From Siderastrea siderea (Eukaryota; Cnidaria; Anthozoa; Scleractinia; Rhizangiidae): 64,000 nt of DNA. The position numbers were made by a program, and so were the translations under genes. The notes beneath the pieces were generated by a model. The model was not told the origin of the DNA and made no database searches. It saw only the letters and a program-made list of their open reading frames with translations. The stretch spans positions 19,622,142 through 19,686,141 of the forward strand of contig OZ034975.1 of assembly GCA_964030785.1 (NCBI GenBank). Direction: 5' to 3'. Of the stretch, positions 35,474-46,149 are shown piece after piece; the first letter of the stretch is position 1, and the number at the start of each line of letters is the position of its first letter.

Positions 35474-37170
35474 TACGCAACTACAAACGTTTCGTACATA
35501 ACTGCGATGATGTTCTACACATTAAACCTCTTTTCGGCAGTTCTCATATATTTCAATAATAGATTAAAACAGCCTGAGAAAACAGACAACCATTCGCTCT
35601 AACCACCACAAGTGCTTTCGCGAAAAGATGTTCTCTTCGCGGAAGCACTGAGGTAGGCGAGCGCGAAATGACGTCTGTTTTCTTAGGCTATAGATTCCAT
35701 CATGTTTTCAACTGCAAAAGCTGTCCGTACATCTTGACTGGCGAATGTAATTAATAGAATTTTTGTTCTCGTCGTTTTTTTGAAAAGTCTAACAGGGCTA
35801 AGCCTAATGTAAATAGTTTCCAGTTTAATAGACCATTTTCATTATGACGTCACACACGCAAAGGTTTCTGGTAGTTGTAGTAAAGATTGCGCCCAGTGTC
35901 GCTCAATGGCTGGAAAATTCAAAATAATTCACAAAAACCATGCAATGTAATGGCGGCCGAGCCAGCCGATCATATCACGTCTATAATGTACATAATTGAG
36001 AGGACCTTAAGTGACATAGGCGACAAACCTGCTTTTACCCCACCAGGACATATCAAGAGACCATAACGTAAACGTAAAGAAGCTTTATTTTGAAGATTTT
36101 GATTTTTGTATCGTATCGCACTCGATGCGTTACAAAACTTTTTAGCGGATGGCTCCTTGTACGCTCGATTTTCAGGCCGGTAATTTTACATGCATCCTTA
36201 GGATGAAGTCTTTTGAACACTTTTCTTTTAAAAGCTTGTTGCTACAAGGAAAAGACCTGAAGAATACTCGACGGCGGTTATAGAAGAAATTGGAGAGGTT
36301 TAATAGACCCAAGAAATCTTTCTTCGAAAACAGACTGTATTGTCAGTGTCGTTTTTAATTCCAAGGACAACGATCGATTTTTAAGTATTTCTTCCACTTC
36401 AACCGTTGGTAAATTACATATTTGACTGTGGATTGACTTCGTAAGAAAGTTAACTGAGCGATTCCACATTTACAATAGCTTTCTTGTAAAAAAAACTTGA
36501 AGAATTTTGGTACAAAACAGCGTCAAGTTAAGCGGAATTGTACTCGAGGCATTTTGCTTTCCCAGGACAGCAAGCGCTATTCTGAATAGTTTTTTCATAC
36601 CTGAAGGCTTGTTTTCCCTTTTTCTCTGTTTGTCTTTTCATGGAATTTCGTATTAAAATTAAAATAAGCCAGCTGATTCTGCAATTGCATTTATTACAGT
36701 TAATCTTGGCAGAAAGTTTTGTGCGTATAAACTTTCAAGATTTTGTCTTTGTAGGTTTTGTTTATTATGTCTTATTTCGTAAAACGGTGAACGTAATTCA
36801 AAAAAATAGTAATAGAAACTATTCTAGACTGAGTTAGTGTTGTTTCTCAAGCCAGTTTACTTTCCTTTGGTACTGCACATTGGGTTGTTTGGACGCAAAC
36901 AATCGTTCGGCCGTCTTGATGCGAATAACACTGCTTGCTTTTTCAGTTGACGGAATATTTCAATCATCTTTACATGTTTTGCGTTAGCTTGTAGTAGTGA
37001 ATGGTCTTTCTCTTCCATTTTAATGATTTAACTTAGAACTGCCGATTCACTCAAAGCGAAATATTTTTAAAGTGTAAATGAGGCCCTTTTAGAGTTTTAG
37101 GATTATGGATTATTAGGGGTTTTCAGAGAAGGGATACGGATTATTGGCCACTAAATTTAAAGATATATAT

Positions 37171-37318
37171 ATTATTTGCCGGCCGGGAGGTCCGTATTGA
37201 GAAAAACTGTGCCAGAGGTCTTGAGTACGGCCCGAGGCCGCAGACCGAGGGCCGTGCTCAAGACCGAGGGCACAGTTTTTCTCAATACGGACCGACCAAG
37301 GCCGGCAAATAATATTTT
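37171..37318. repeat. Long near-perfect hairpin
   Basis: The arm ATTTGCCGGCC...GTCCGTATTGAGAAAAACTG is answered by CAGTTTTTCTCAATACGGAC...GGCCGGCAAAT, about 65-70 bp per arm with a GC-rich loop around GAGGCCGCAGACCGAG. RNA or DNA would fold strongly. It may be the end of a separate foldback element. Confidence 0.8.
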
Positions 37319-37804
37319 TATTTTTTTCTTGTTGTTTTTCAAAAGTTAAACGTGTCTTGTTGTTTTCGGAAAGCAACGTTTTGCAAGCGCGCGTAAAATG
37401 AACCATGAAACGAAGCCGTTTGTGACACCAGAGCAGCAAAATACGCTTTTTTACTCTGTTAAAACTCAGAAATCACAGGAAGCAATATAACTAAAAGAAA
37501 CCCCTTTATTTTCCCAAATTTCGATACATGTAGCTAACTCCTGCTCGATTTACTCAATTCCCCGCGGCCCGTTCCGTTGACCGCGGTCAAGATCGGAAAA
37601 TTCCGCCCGCTCCCGGAACCAATCAGATTGCAGGATTTGGTTCATCTTGCCCGCTCACGCGCTGAGAAAAAAATAATACGGATTATTTGTGTTGCATTTT
37701 AAAATAACAGATTATTGTCAGTCATTATCACATCGACTTCCTTTACATAAAATAGTATTAAAAGGTCTTAAAAGTTACGATAACTCTCAATAAAGAAACA
37801 ACAG

Positions 37805-37857
37805 TTTTCAATTTACAAAACATGTTTCGACATTCTCGTGTCATCTTCAGTTGCAAA
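37805..37857 (-). ncRNA. Hammerhead ribozyme motif (minus strand)
   Basis: On the minus strand: stem I TTTGCAA, core CTGAAGA, stem II GACAC/(GAGA)/ATGTC, GAAAC, then CATGTTTTGTA and the stem I partner TTGAAAA. This meets the CUGANGA...GAAA...NUH consensus with GUA as the cleavage triplet. It is the mirror copy of 38063-38115. Penelope-like elements are known to carry such motifs in their terminal repeats. Confidence 0.7.
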
Positions 37858-38013
37858 TGAGCCTTAACGGTTGTACATTTGAATTTTCGTATTAAAGTAC
37901 GTTACAAAATTACGCTTTAGAACTTACGTTTACAATTTGAATATGAAATACGCGGGAAACAAAAATAGCGCGCGCATAGTTACTTTAAGTGACTTAGGAA
38001 CACATACACACAC

Positions 38014-38022
38014 ACACACACA
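38014..38022 (+). repeat. Short (CA)n tract
   Basis: About nine CA dinucleotides in ACACATACACACACACACAC around 38001-38022. Confidence 0.7.
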
Positions 38023-38062
38023 AATTACTTCCAATAACAAGAATGATAACCGTTAAGGCTCA

Positions 38063-38115
38063 TTTGCAACTGAAGATGACATGAGAATGTCGAAACATGT
38101 TTTGTAAATTGAAAA
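38063..38115 (+). ncRNA. Hammerhead ribozyme motif (plus strand)
   Basis: Stem I TTTGCAA, core CTGAAGA (38070-38076), stem II GACAT/(GAGA)/ATGTC, GAAAC (38092-38096), minimal stem III, GTA (38104-38106) and the stem I partner TTGAAAA (38109-38115). It lies just upstream of the Penelope-like RT relic in the same orientation, which fits a terminal-repeat ribozyme of that element. Confidence 0.75.
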
Positions 38116-38129
38116 CTGTTGTTTCTTTA

Positions 38130-39440
38130 TTGAGTCTTAAAAGTTATAAAAAGAAGGACACGTACATTTTGTCTCCAGTGAGGTCTCAAGGTCAAAATTC
38201 CGAGCCAAAGGATAATATTAATTCCGCTGAACGCAAGGCAAGCCCTTAAGCGTGACACCAACATTAGCCTTAAAAAGGCTGACAAAGGAACTACACTGTA
38301 GCTCTTAACATTGAAGATAAAATTAAAGAAGGTCAAAACAGCTAGATAACAGGGAACACTACAGTCCTCTTGTAAATCCTATGGTAGAGGAAACAAACCT
38401 TAGAGTTCAACAGCTTATTAGCGAACTCTACCTTGGAAACCTTATAGATGAAATGACCAAAACATGGCTTTCTCAAACACCATAGCTTAACATTCTACAC
38501 CCTATCAAGGATACACAAACCAGCCCCACGGCCAGTCAGGAAATCTATTGTATCAGGCTGTGATGCCAGACCCAGATGCACCAGAGAAACTATCATCATT
38601 CGTTTATAAACTCCATTAGCCTATAGCACAACCACAGAAGTCATGTCTGAAAGATACGACTCACTTCATCAATTACTTAGAGAAAACGAAGGTTCGAGAA
38701 AACACAATCCTTGTTTCAATGGACATTATGAGTTTAATATACCACAAGAGGGAAGAATAAACATAGTGTGCAATGCATACAAAGCATTTCACGGAAATGA
38801 ACGTCCTATCAACATATGTCTACTGCAAAGAGTGCTCAAACTTATCTTAGTGGAGAGCTCCATCTAATGGAGAAAACTACCTACAAATTCATGGAACTGG
38901 CACAAGCACCAACTGAAAATGGCAGTTGCTTTTGCAAATATTTTCATGGTTAAGGTAGAAACAGAGATCTTAAACCAAAGCGCTTTAAAACAGCTCGTCT
39001 GGAAACGATTTATTGATGATATCTTCTCCCTCTGGGACACAGCCAGAGCGAAGAGATTACACAGTTCAGTTTAACAAACACCATCAAAATATCAAGTTTG
39101 CGGCTGAAGTATCCGAGACAGAAACAAAGTTCTTGGACACTACTGAATACAAAGGCGAAAGATTTAAAACCGAGTCGGTGCTAGATGTACATACCCACTA
39201 AACATTTTAGTACACCCATTTTTCAATCCGCCATCCATCCGGAGTAAATAGAGGCTTCATCGCAAAAGAGGTTCTAAGACTACTCGGAACTAAACATGAA
39301 AATTATTTGAAGTGAGCATCACGAACTTCAAAAAAACCTCTTCTTGAGAGAGGATACCCAGAGAACTTCATTCAAACAACTCTCTCAGAAGTTACTTTTA
39401 AAAACAGAAATCAAGCCATCTAACAAAAATAAAAACAAAA
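38130..39440 (+). pseudogene. Penelope-like element reverse transcriptase, degenerate
   Basis: RT homology is spread over all three frames with several stops. Pieces visible include EKLSSFVYKL (~38590), TILVSMDIMSL (~38704), VCNAYKAFHGNERPI (~38768), GENYLQIHGT (~38872), MAVAFANIFM (~38919), the catalytic-site region WKRFIDDIFSLWDTA (~38999) and FAAEVSETETKFLDTTEYKG (~39098). The order and the F/Y-I-D-D box fit Penelope-like RTs. The GIY-YIG endonuclease that should follow was not recognised. Not functional. Confidence 0.8.
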
Positions 39441-40617
39441 TAAGAAAATCTTCACTCAACCTTTTTTAATGCAATATAACCCAGCAGCGCCGAACGTAAA
39501 ACCAAGACTCATGAACAGCTGGCTTTTTTTTAAAACAGCAGCCATTGCTTAATGAGCTTTGCTCATGCCAGCAAAACTCTAGAAAGGCTAAAACACGTGG
39601 GTAGCAGTCGTGCAGGCCCGTAATTCTTTTAACACTAAAAAAGTGGGTCAAGTTTAAATAACACTAATTAAAACTGCAGTTACAACCACTGGCTTAAATT
39701 TAAAGCCATTTTAAAAGGCTAAAACAAGCGCACAAAAGTGGCGCAGGCCCGTCACTGTTTTTAACAACACAGACTCAGTAACCACCCCTACACTTCGTCA
39801 GGAGTATGGAAATGCAACCCTCGACATACGTGACATACACTCCTGAGTCTATTCATGTGACACGAAATGGTAATTAGGGGTTACTGTATAGAGATTGTTT
39901 TTAAATTTTATTTTAGGTATATATTTGTTTACAAAATTGAGATACGGATTATTTCCAAAATTTACCCAGGATTATGGATTATTCAGACCCCCCCCCCCCT
40001 AACAGGGCCTCGTAAATGCTTTGTTTTGTTTTAGTAAATCTCAGAGCGAGTCGCTCAAAGTATTTCAATGGGTTCCTCGTTTTGTTTTGCACTATGCTAG
40101 ATATAAAATTTTTATTGCTTTGGTCTCCATTCGGTATGTTATTTAAAAACTGTTCCAGTTGTTCTATATCTTCTATCTGAGAAACTCCCTCCTCCCCTTC
40201 GATTATTTTTCTCAGGAGGAAAATTATCTCGGCGCATGGTTAAGACACGTTTTCCTGCTACACACTCGGTATCCAGGATTTGGAAAAAAAAGTTTCCCAC
40301 TGAAATTTTTGTTAAACAACACTCTTCGCAATTCCTCGTTCATCGAAAAAAAAACTCCACGCTGAATTTCATTGAATTTGTATAGTAATCGAGCACATAA
40401 CTTTGTGAAACACCTGGTAGCTTGCCTTGGCCGACATGGCGCTTCTGCTGATTTTTTGACACTTTCCCAACCACTTTCCCGCGATCGCACGACACCGAGC
40501 GCGATCTTTACTACAACTACCAGAAACCTTAGCGCGTGTGACGTCACAATGAAAATGGTCTATTTCAGTTTAATAACAATAGATTTTCACCGTCAATGTC
40601 ATTATTGCACACATTAA

Positions 40618-42446
40618 GGTGACTCGATCCAAATAAATGACGCGCCCTATGCCTCTCTAAAAACTCTAATAACATCGTCATTTCCTACTCGATTGCCTTG
40701 AAACTTTCGCATTTTACACACAATTTATCGAGGAATAATACGTATGTCAACACGTAGATGTACTGTTCGTTAATTTTGCGTGATTTTGCTTTTATTGAAC
40801 ACTACTTTTTTGATAAAATTGCTATTCTAGCAAAACTGAGAGCTACGATTTGGTTTAAACTTCTAGAATCAGCTTATAATAACATCTTACCTTGACTCTT
40901 CAAGTTTCCGCAAAATCGTAGGAACAGAAATCCCGGTACAATTTGAACGTCAAAATAACAACCCCAGACGGACTTCAAAGTTTGGACCGCTCCAGCGCTT
41001 TCCAAATTTGACTGAAGAGCGTAATAACTCCAGATAAAGTAAGTTCAATGTATCGTTATAGTTAGTTCCAAACCGTATTTGGCTATCCGCAACGATGAAA
41101 AAGTTTGGGCGGCTATTATAAACTCACTTTCTGCACCAAAATATAACGAAGTCGCCAAATTCACGTTTTTCTGAATTATATGAAAACTAACCGGACGAAT
41201 TGAATAAAACTACCGGACCATGAAACTGAACCTTTTACACATACTTTGCGCTATTTTACTTTGCTGGGGCGGTCTTGGTTTGAACAATATATTTTTTGAA
41301 AGTGATGCACTATCGAAACTCTGTTCTGTGTACAGCTTTGTTGTTATCTGAATTCCACAGTAAGCGCTATGCAAATTTCCTTTCATTTGATGAGAATTTG
41401 AGGAAATTACACATTGGCTAGGGGGGTGTATTGACCATGTTTGGTCGCTACACGCTTGAGTGGTTTTGCGTGTCTATAATGTCATGCCAGTGAAGGTTAA
41501 AATCGTCCTTTTGAGATATACAAAAAAGTGGGTCGCCTGATATCAACATAGGATTTCATAGGATAATAATTGTTCCTTTACTTTCAATTAGCATGATCAT
41601 GAAATTGTAGAACAAATACGTAAAACCACCAAAGCGTGTAGCGACCACACACCGTCAATGCACCCCCCTAGCCAATGTGTAAATTCCTCAAATTCTCATC
41701 AAATGAAAGGAAATTTGCATAGCGCTTACTGTGGAATTCAGATAACAACAAAGCCGTATACAGAACAGAGTTTCGATAGTGCATCACTTTCAAAAAGTAT
41801 ATTGTCCAAACCAAGACCGCCCCAGGTAAAAGGTTCGGTTTCATGGTCCGGTAGTTTTATTCAATTCGTCCGGTTAGTTTTCATATAATTCAGAAAAACG
41901 TGAATTTGGCGACTTCGTTACATTTTGGTGCAGAAAGTGAGTTTATAATAGCCGCCCAAACTTTTTCATCGTTGCGGATAGCCAAATGCGGTTTGGAACT
42001 AACTATAACGATACATTGAACTTACTTTACCTGGAGTTATTACGCTCTTCAGTCAAATTTGGAAAGCGCTGGAGCGGACCAAACTTTGAAGTCCGTCTGG
42101 GGTTGTTATTTTGACGTTCAAATTGTACCGGGATTTCTGTTCCTACGATTTTGCGGAAACTTGAAGAGTCAAGGTAAGATGCTATTATAAGCTGATTCTA
42201 GACGTTTAAACCAAATCGTAGCGCTCAGTTTTGTTAGAATAGCAATTTTATCAAAAAAGTAGTGTTCAATAAAAGCAAAATCACGCAAAATTAACGAACG
42301 GTACATCTACGTGTTGACATACGTATTATTCCTCGATAAATTGTGTGTAAAATGCAAAAGTTTCAAGGCAATCGAGTAAGAAATGGCGATCTTATTAGAG
42401 TTTTTAGAGAGGCATAGAGCGCGTCATTTATTTCGATCGAGTCACC
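40618..42446. mobile_element. 1.83-kb TTAA-flanked foldback element
   Basis: Arms of about 850 bp (40618 to ~41481 and ~41605-42446) are near-identical inverted copies around a ~120-bp spacer. The tips read GGTGACTCGATCC and CGATCGAGTCACC and are flanked by TTAA (40614-40617 and 42447-42450). The right arm has a ~30-bp deletion near 41824. There is no coding capacity. TTAA duplication indicates mobilisation by a piggyBac- or Kolobok-type transposase. High arm identity suggests recent origin or arm conversion. Confidence 0.85.
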
Positions 42447-42449
42447 TTA

Positions 42450-42521
42450 AAGTACAACTTCAAACAATATCCAAAGCATAACCAAGGATGTAATTTCACA
42501 CCTTTTACTTTTAAACCTTCT
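42450..42521 (+). pseudogene. Decayed LRR exon abutting the foldback element
   Basis: Directly after the TTAA the sequence reads as an LRR in the exon frame: TTSNNIQSITKDVISHL. It closes with CT in phase 2 as the functional exons do, but the next bases are GCATGT instead of GTATGT or GTAAGT, and no AG lies at the expected acceptor position. A further short LRR-like piece (IFPDDLNKLNRFL, about 42561-42603) follows an ACAG. Likely a dead exon of the receptor gene. Confidence 0.55.
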
Positions 42522-43039
42522 GCATGTTTGATTGATCATTCTAATAACTAATTTTAACAGCATTTTTCCTGATGATTTAAACAAGTTGAACAGGTTCCTC
42601 AGAGAAACACGTATCGCTTATTGTTACCTTATTCTTCAGTACTAAATTTTGCGCTTACTTAATTTTACGATACTCGCGAAAAACGAGAGCGCGAAATGTA
42701 ATCCCTTACTATATGAGAAAACAATACATGAATTTTAAAAGTTGGGAGTTAACCAGCTTGTTGGTGATTGTTCTGTATTAGAGCCGTCTTTCTCTGTCCT
42801 TTTTTTAATAATAGACTTTATTGTACACAAAATATACTAATACAATACAGTGGAGTTAACGTATTAGAGCTGTTTCGCATAAGAACACTCCGTATGTTAA
42901 TGATTCGTTAATAGTGAAAACACCTTCTATTTATGCTAATAACGAGAAAAAAAACAGAAAGACATGTCATGCTTCGTCAACTTCTTTATTCATATATTAC
43001 ACTGGCCAATGTGAAAAAAGACCAGTTTTGAAAAAGAAG

Positions 43040-44214
43040 TTATATATTCTCAAACAGAACGATGTGCCTTTGTGCCAGAAAAGTACATAATTCGACAACG
43101 ATCGGCTGGAACCATCGTGGATGGCGCCATAGGCTACCAACAGCCTGATATGTTTTCACATGCTTGATGGTGTGTTCGATCAGAATTCGACACTTTGAGT
43201 GTTTTCGATTAAATTTGCGTGCAAGCCGCTGTTCGTGTCTCGGCATTCTACGAATTTGTATCGCACGAAAAAGGGGGTGAGCAAAGGGGCAACGTCCGCA
43301 TAACCTTTGTCGGCCAAGAGCGACACGCCGACCGGCAAATCGTAGTTTGTCCTAGGTCCAATTCTCTCCATTAAAAGATAATTTCCCGAATCGTTCATTG
43401 CACCTAAGAAACCTGCTTGAAGGAAGGCAATGTTCCCACAATTGTCAATGATTAGCTGGGTGTTCATTAAATGATAATGACGGTGGCCACTGAAAAACTC
43501 TGCTTGTGGTTCGCTTTGGGGACGAAATATTTCGTGGGGTGTGCCGTCAATACACCCCACAGCATCAGGAAACGAACGCCAATCTCCCCTCATGTTGTTC
43601 CACTCTGCATTAGGCGGCCAGGTTACCTGATTCGAAAAATAACGCCACAACACAAGAACGACACCATGGATTATACTTGATATAGTTGCGGGGCTCACAT
43701 CAAAAAATAAGGCTAGAGTGTCAATGCATGGATATTTCCTGAGCCACATTAAAGTTAGAAGCACTTTATTTATGTTGCTCAGTTTGCTCATCCTCGATCT
43801 CTGTCGGACTCCTCCCCTTCTGGTTAACCTTGACAACTGTACTGATACACGGGTTGTTATGCTGACCAAAGTTTCAGGCAATTCTCCGGTGTTTAGCCAG
43901 AAAAGGAAACGTTGATTTTCTATGTCAGCAAAAACATTTCTTCCTCTGAAATCAGATCCAAAAAATGTCGGGTCCAGGCGCTGCATTATTGGCAGAAGTT
44001 GGTCTCCATGGGGGGGATTGACTAGTGATACCAGTAAAAGCAATACTGGTAAAATCCACCGTAATATTCCATGGCGTGAGCGGTTAACGGGCGGTGGATA
44101 AAGTGTTGAAAGAATATATAAAATATAAAGAACGAACTGGAAATTTCGTCTCAAGGTTCGTCTTCTTGGCATAGTGACTTGAAAATGATTTGGGCCGTGG
44201 GGGAATTTGTACAA
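43040..44214 (-). pseudogene. Harbinger (HARBI1-like) DDE transposase, one frameshift
   Basis: The main frame (44214-~43275) has an N-terminal basic part (MPRRRTLRRNF at the likely start, 44172), an HTH-like region (KVLLTLMWLRKYP...VSPATISSIIHG), and the first two catalytic acids in VGCIDGTPHEIF and GAMNDSGNYL, then SLLADKGYADVAPLL. The third acid lies in the next frame (IEHTIKHVK) together with the family C-terminus RHPRWFQP. The shift falls at a C5/T5 homopolymer (43268-43277). It cuts and inserts the element DNA in the nucleus in intact relatives. An assembly error at the homopolymer is possible. Confidence 0.88.
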
Positions 44215-44370
44215 AAATTAATTACATTTTAGGAGAATGAGAATGTGCAAACTAAGGCCAAAGAAAGGGTTAACGAATCCCCTGTGTTTCACATTCATAG
44301 ATACGGGATATTAGTTCTCTGGGGGGTTTTGTAGTTGGCTTTTGATCAATTGGCTTGTAAGTAAATGGGA

Positions 44371-44610
44371 AATTCCCATGGGCGATGATTTCTTTCACTA
44401 ATGAATCTTGGTGAAATCTTTGTACCATCCAGTTGGTTTGTAAAATGCCGTGAAATTCCCATGGGGCCCATGGGCGATGATTTCTTTCACTAATGAATCA
44501 AGGTGAAATCTTTGTACCATCCAGTTGGTTTGTAAAATGCCGTGAAATTCCCATGGGCGATGATTTCTTTCAAATGAATCAAGGTAAAATCAGTGTACCT
44601 TCCAGTTGGG
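44371..44610 (+). repeat. Tandem repeat (~83-92 bp x ~2.6) between the two Harbinger genes
   Basis: Units start at CCCATGGGCGATGATTTC (44375, 44467, 44550) and contain GGTGAAATCTTTGTACCATC. It lies in the divergent intergenic region, so it may contain promoter elements or transposase-binding sites; this is inference. Confidence 0.85.
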
Positions 44611-44770
44611 AGGAGTCGATATTGTTGTACAGATCCTCATTTGCTTTGTTCATGTCATACTGTAGCTGCGAAAGACTGAATGCCAAAAGTGCTTAACTCG
44701 CTAAATATTTGCTATATAAAGGCATCCAGAAAGATCCCTGATCACAACCATCGAGAGAGGTTCTAGCACT

Positions 44771-45499
44771 ATGGCAAAAATTTGGAGGCCTGACGATTAT
44801 GATCAGCTAAATGACGATGGTTTTCAAGGTATTTGTTCCAGACAAATTTTCTTTCAGCACCATCTCATTTCCGTGTATCTAGGAACTATAGATCCTAACG
44901 TATATATTTCTTTTAATTGCCTTACAGTTGAATCTCCTGGCAAGAGCAAACCTCAACGCTACCATGTAACACAACAAGAACAACGGCTGGTATCGAGAGC
45001 GTACCAGGCTTGCACCTCATGGGAAGAGATGTTTGCCTACGTTAAGACACGCGTAAGGGAAATGCCGGGAAACAACAAGACCCAGGAATATTATGGAACG
45101 GCCAGTACGAAATCCGCCATCCAAAGGATGAAGCGAATTATCAACCTAGAGCGAAAGCAAGGACACGAAAAACCCAAACAATCCACAAGCATGGCGGCCG
45201 ACAGGGACATGCGCTACGCAAGCAAGTCTACGCCCGAGGAAAGGAGGCAGAGAAAGTTCAACTCAGCAGTATTGATAAGCAGTGAGTCAGAAGAAGAGGC
45301 CTCAAGCTTGAAACCGGCATGCGCAGAGCAAGATCCCGAAGAGATGACAAAAAGTCCCCCACTGAAACGCAAGCGGAAAAGAGAAGCACCGGGAAAAAAG
45401 GCTTACGAAGCGCATACTCAGATGTGCGACAGAGCCGTGAAATTGATGAGCAGAGTCCAAAAAATGATTGACGACATGAGCTCCGACTCTGATGACTAA
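44771..45499 (+). CDS. Harbinger accessory protein (ORF2)
   Basis: Start ATG 44771 (MAKIWRPDDYDQ). The open frame is 242 residues, but 44829-44927 has clean splice signals (AAG|GTATTTG and CTTACAG) and is 99 nt, so removal keeps the frame and gives about 209 residues. The C-terminal half is basic then acidic, with KRKRKREAPGKK and a final MSSDSDD. A Trp-containing helical region (RAYQACTSWEEMFAYVKTRV) is consistent with the second protein of Harbingers, which in known cases is a Myb/SANT-like partner for nuclear import and DNA binding. The Myb assignment is inferred from context rather than motif. Confidence 0.7.
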   Translation: MAKIWRPDDYDQLNDDGFQGICSRQIFFQHHLISVYLGTIDPNVYISFNCLTVESPGKSKPQRYHVTQQEQRLVSRAYQACTSWEEMFAYVKTRVREMPGNNKTQEYYGTASTKSAIQRMKRIINLERKQGHEKPKQSTSMAADRDMRYASKSTPEERRQRKFNSAVLISSESEEEASSLKPACAEQDPEEMTKSPPLKRKRKREAPGKKAYEAHTQMCDRAVKLMSRVQKMIDDMSSDSDD

Positions 45500-45777
45500 A
45501 ATTTGATATATATCTATGTGATGTTGACTCACTATCAGTTTGTTTTGTTTTTGGTTTAAAAAGTTGTGATTACTAGTTGCTTTGTTCCATTTCCCATTTC
45601 TTTATACAAAGAGGAGCTCGACTAGAAAATTGAACGCAATAACAAAAATAATAAAGAAAGTGACGAAGCATGACATGTCTGTGTGTTTTTTTTCTCGTTA
45701 TTAGCATAAATAGAAGGTGTTTTCACTATTAGTGAATCATTAACATACGGAGTGTTCTTATGCGAAACAGCTCTATT

Positions 45778-46149
45778 AGTAGTACTCATACAAAGTGCCA
45801 TAACTAGATTAAAGCAATAAGGACATATGAATAAATAATTAAGTAAATAATATTTGAGCAAAGGCTAGGAAAACACAATCAAATCATTTTAGACTGTTAT
45901 TGACTTTCCATGTTCTTTCGAGTTTAAAGATGCATTCTGCTCTGTCTAAATTCTTTTTCAATGAATTGTTTGCATAAATATATTGCTTCACATGCCGCAG
46001 GAGCAATGAGATTTTTCTGAACAGAAGTGAAATTGACACAGGTGATAATTGTCAGAAATTCAATAATATCTGAGTGACACTGAGTGGGGTTGATGTTAGT
46101 GTGGTGTTGTGCATTAAACCAACTTAAAATGTCTTCATATAGTTTAAGA
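45778..46149 (-). other. Open frame fused to the LINE fragment, origin unclear
   Basis: From 46149 down to 45924 the minus strand stays open (LKLYEDILSWFNAQ, ending FRQSRMHL). It is not recognisable as LINE endonuclease and may be another repeat joined to the LINE. Function unknown. Confidence 0.35.

Larger units (their letters stand above)
37081..40010. mobile_element. Nested element with 7-8-bp TSD holding a Penelope-like relic
   Basis: Short inverted ends AGGCCCTTTTAG / TAACAGGGCCT with GTAAATG on both sides (37074-37080 and 40012-40018; a further base differs). Direct subterminal GGATTATGGATTATT occurs near both ends (37100 and 39969). It contains a GC-rich hairpin and the Penelope-like remains. 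The class is uncertain (hAT-sized duplication). The poly-C run is near 39989-40000. Confidence 0.55.
35830..40565. mobile_element. Large TIR element with ~9-bp TSD, containing nested insertions
   Basis: AGACCATTTTCATTATGACG (35830 on) is inverted at about 40530-40561. The similarity continues inward for about 100 bp (GGTTTCTGGTAGTTGTAGTA at 35863, inverted near 40510-40529). CAGTTTAAT flanks both sides (35821-35829 and 40566-40574); the right end has 4 extra bases before it. The TSD length suggests a MULE-like element. Much of the interior is later insertion (37081-40010). No transposase was recognised in 35980-37080. Confidence 0.6.
42866..45774. mobile_element. PIF/Harbinger DNA transposon
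   Basis: Inverted ends of about 118 bp start AGAGCTGTTTCGCATAAGAA (42866) and end TTCTTATGCGAAACAGCTCT (45774), with ATT on both sides (42863-42865 and 45775-45777), matching the 3-bp duplications of Harbingers. It carries two divergent genes: a DDE transposase on the minus strand and an accessory protein on the plus strand. The transposase has a frameshift, so this copy is probably inactive although recent. Confidence 0.9.

Noticed and set aside
38643..39201. Short plus-strand ORFs as independent genes
   Set aside because: They are pieces of the Penelope-like RT in different frames.
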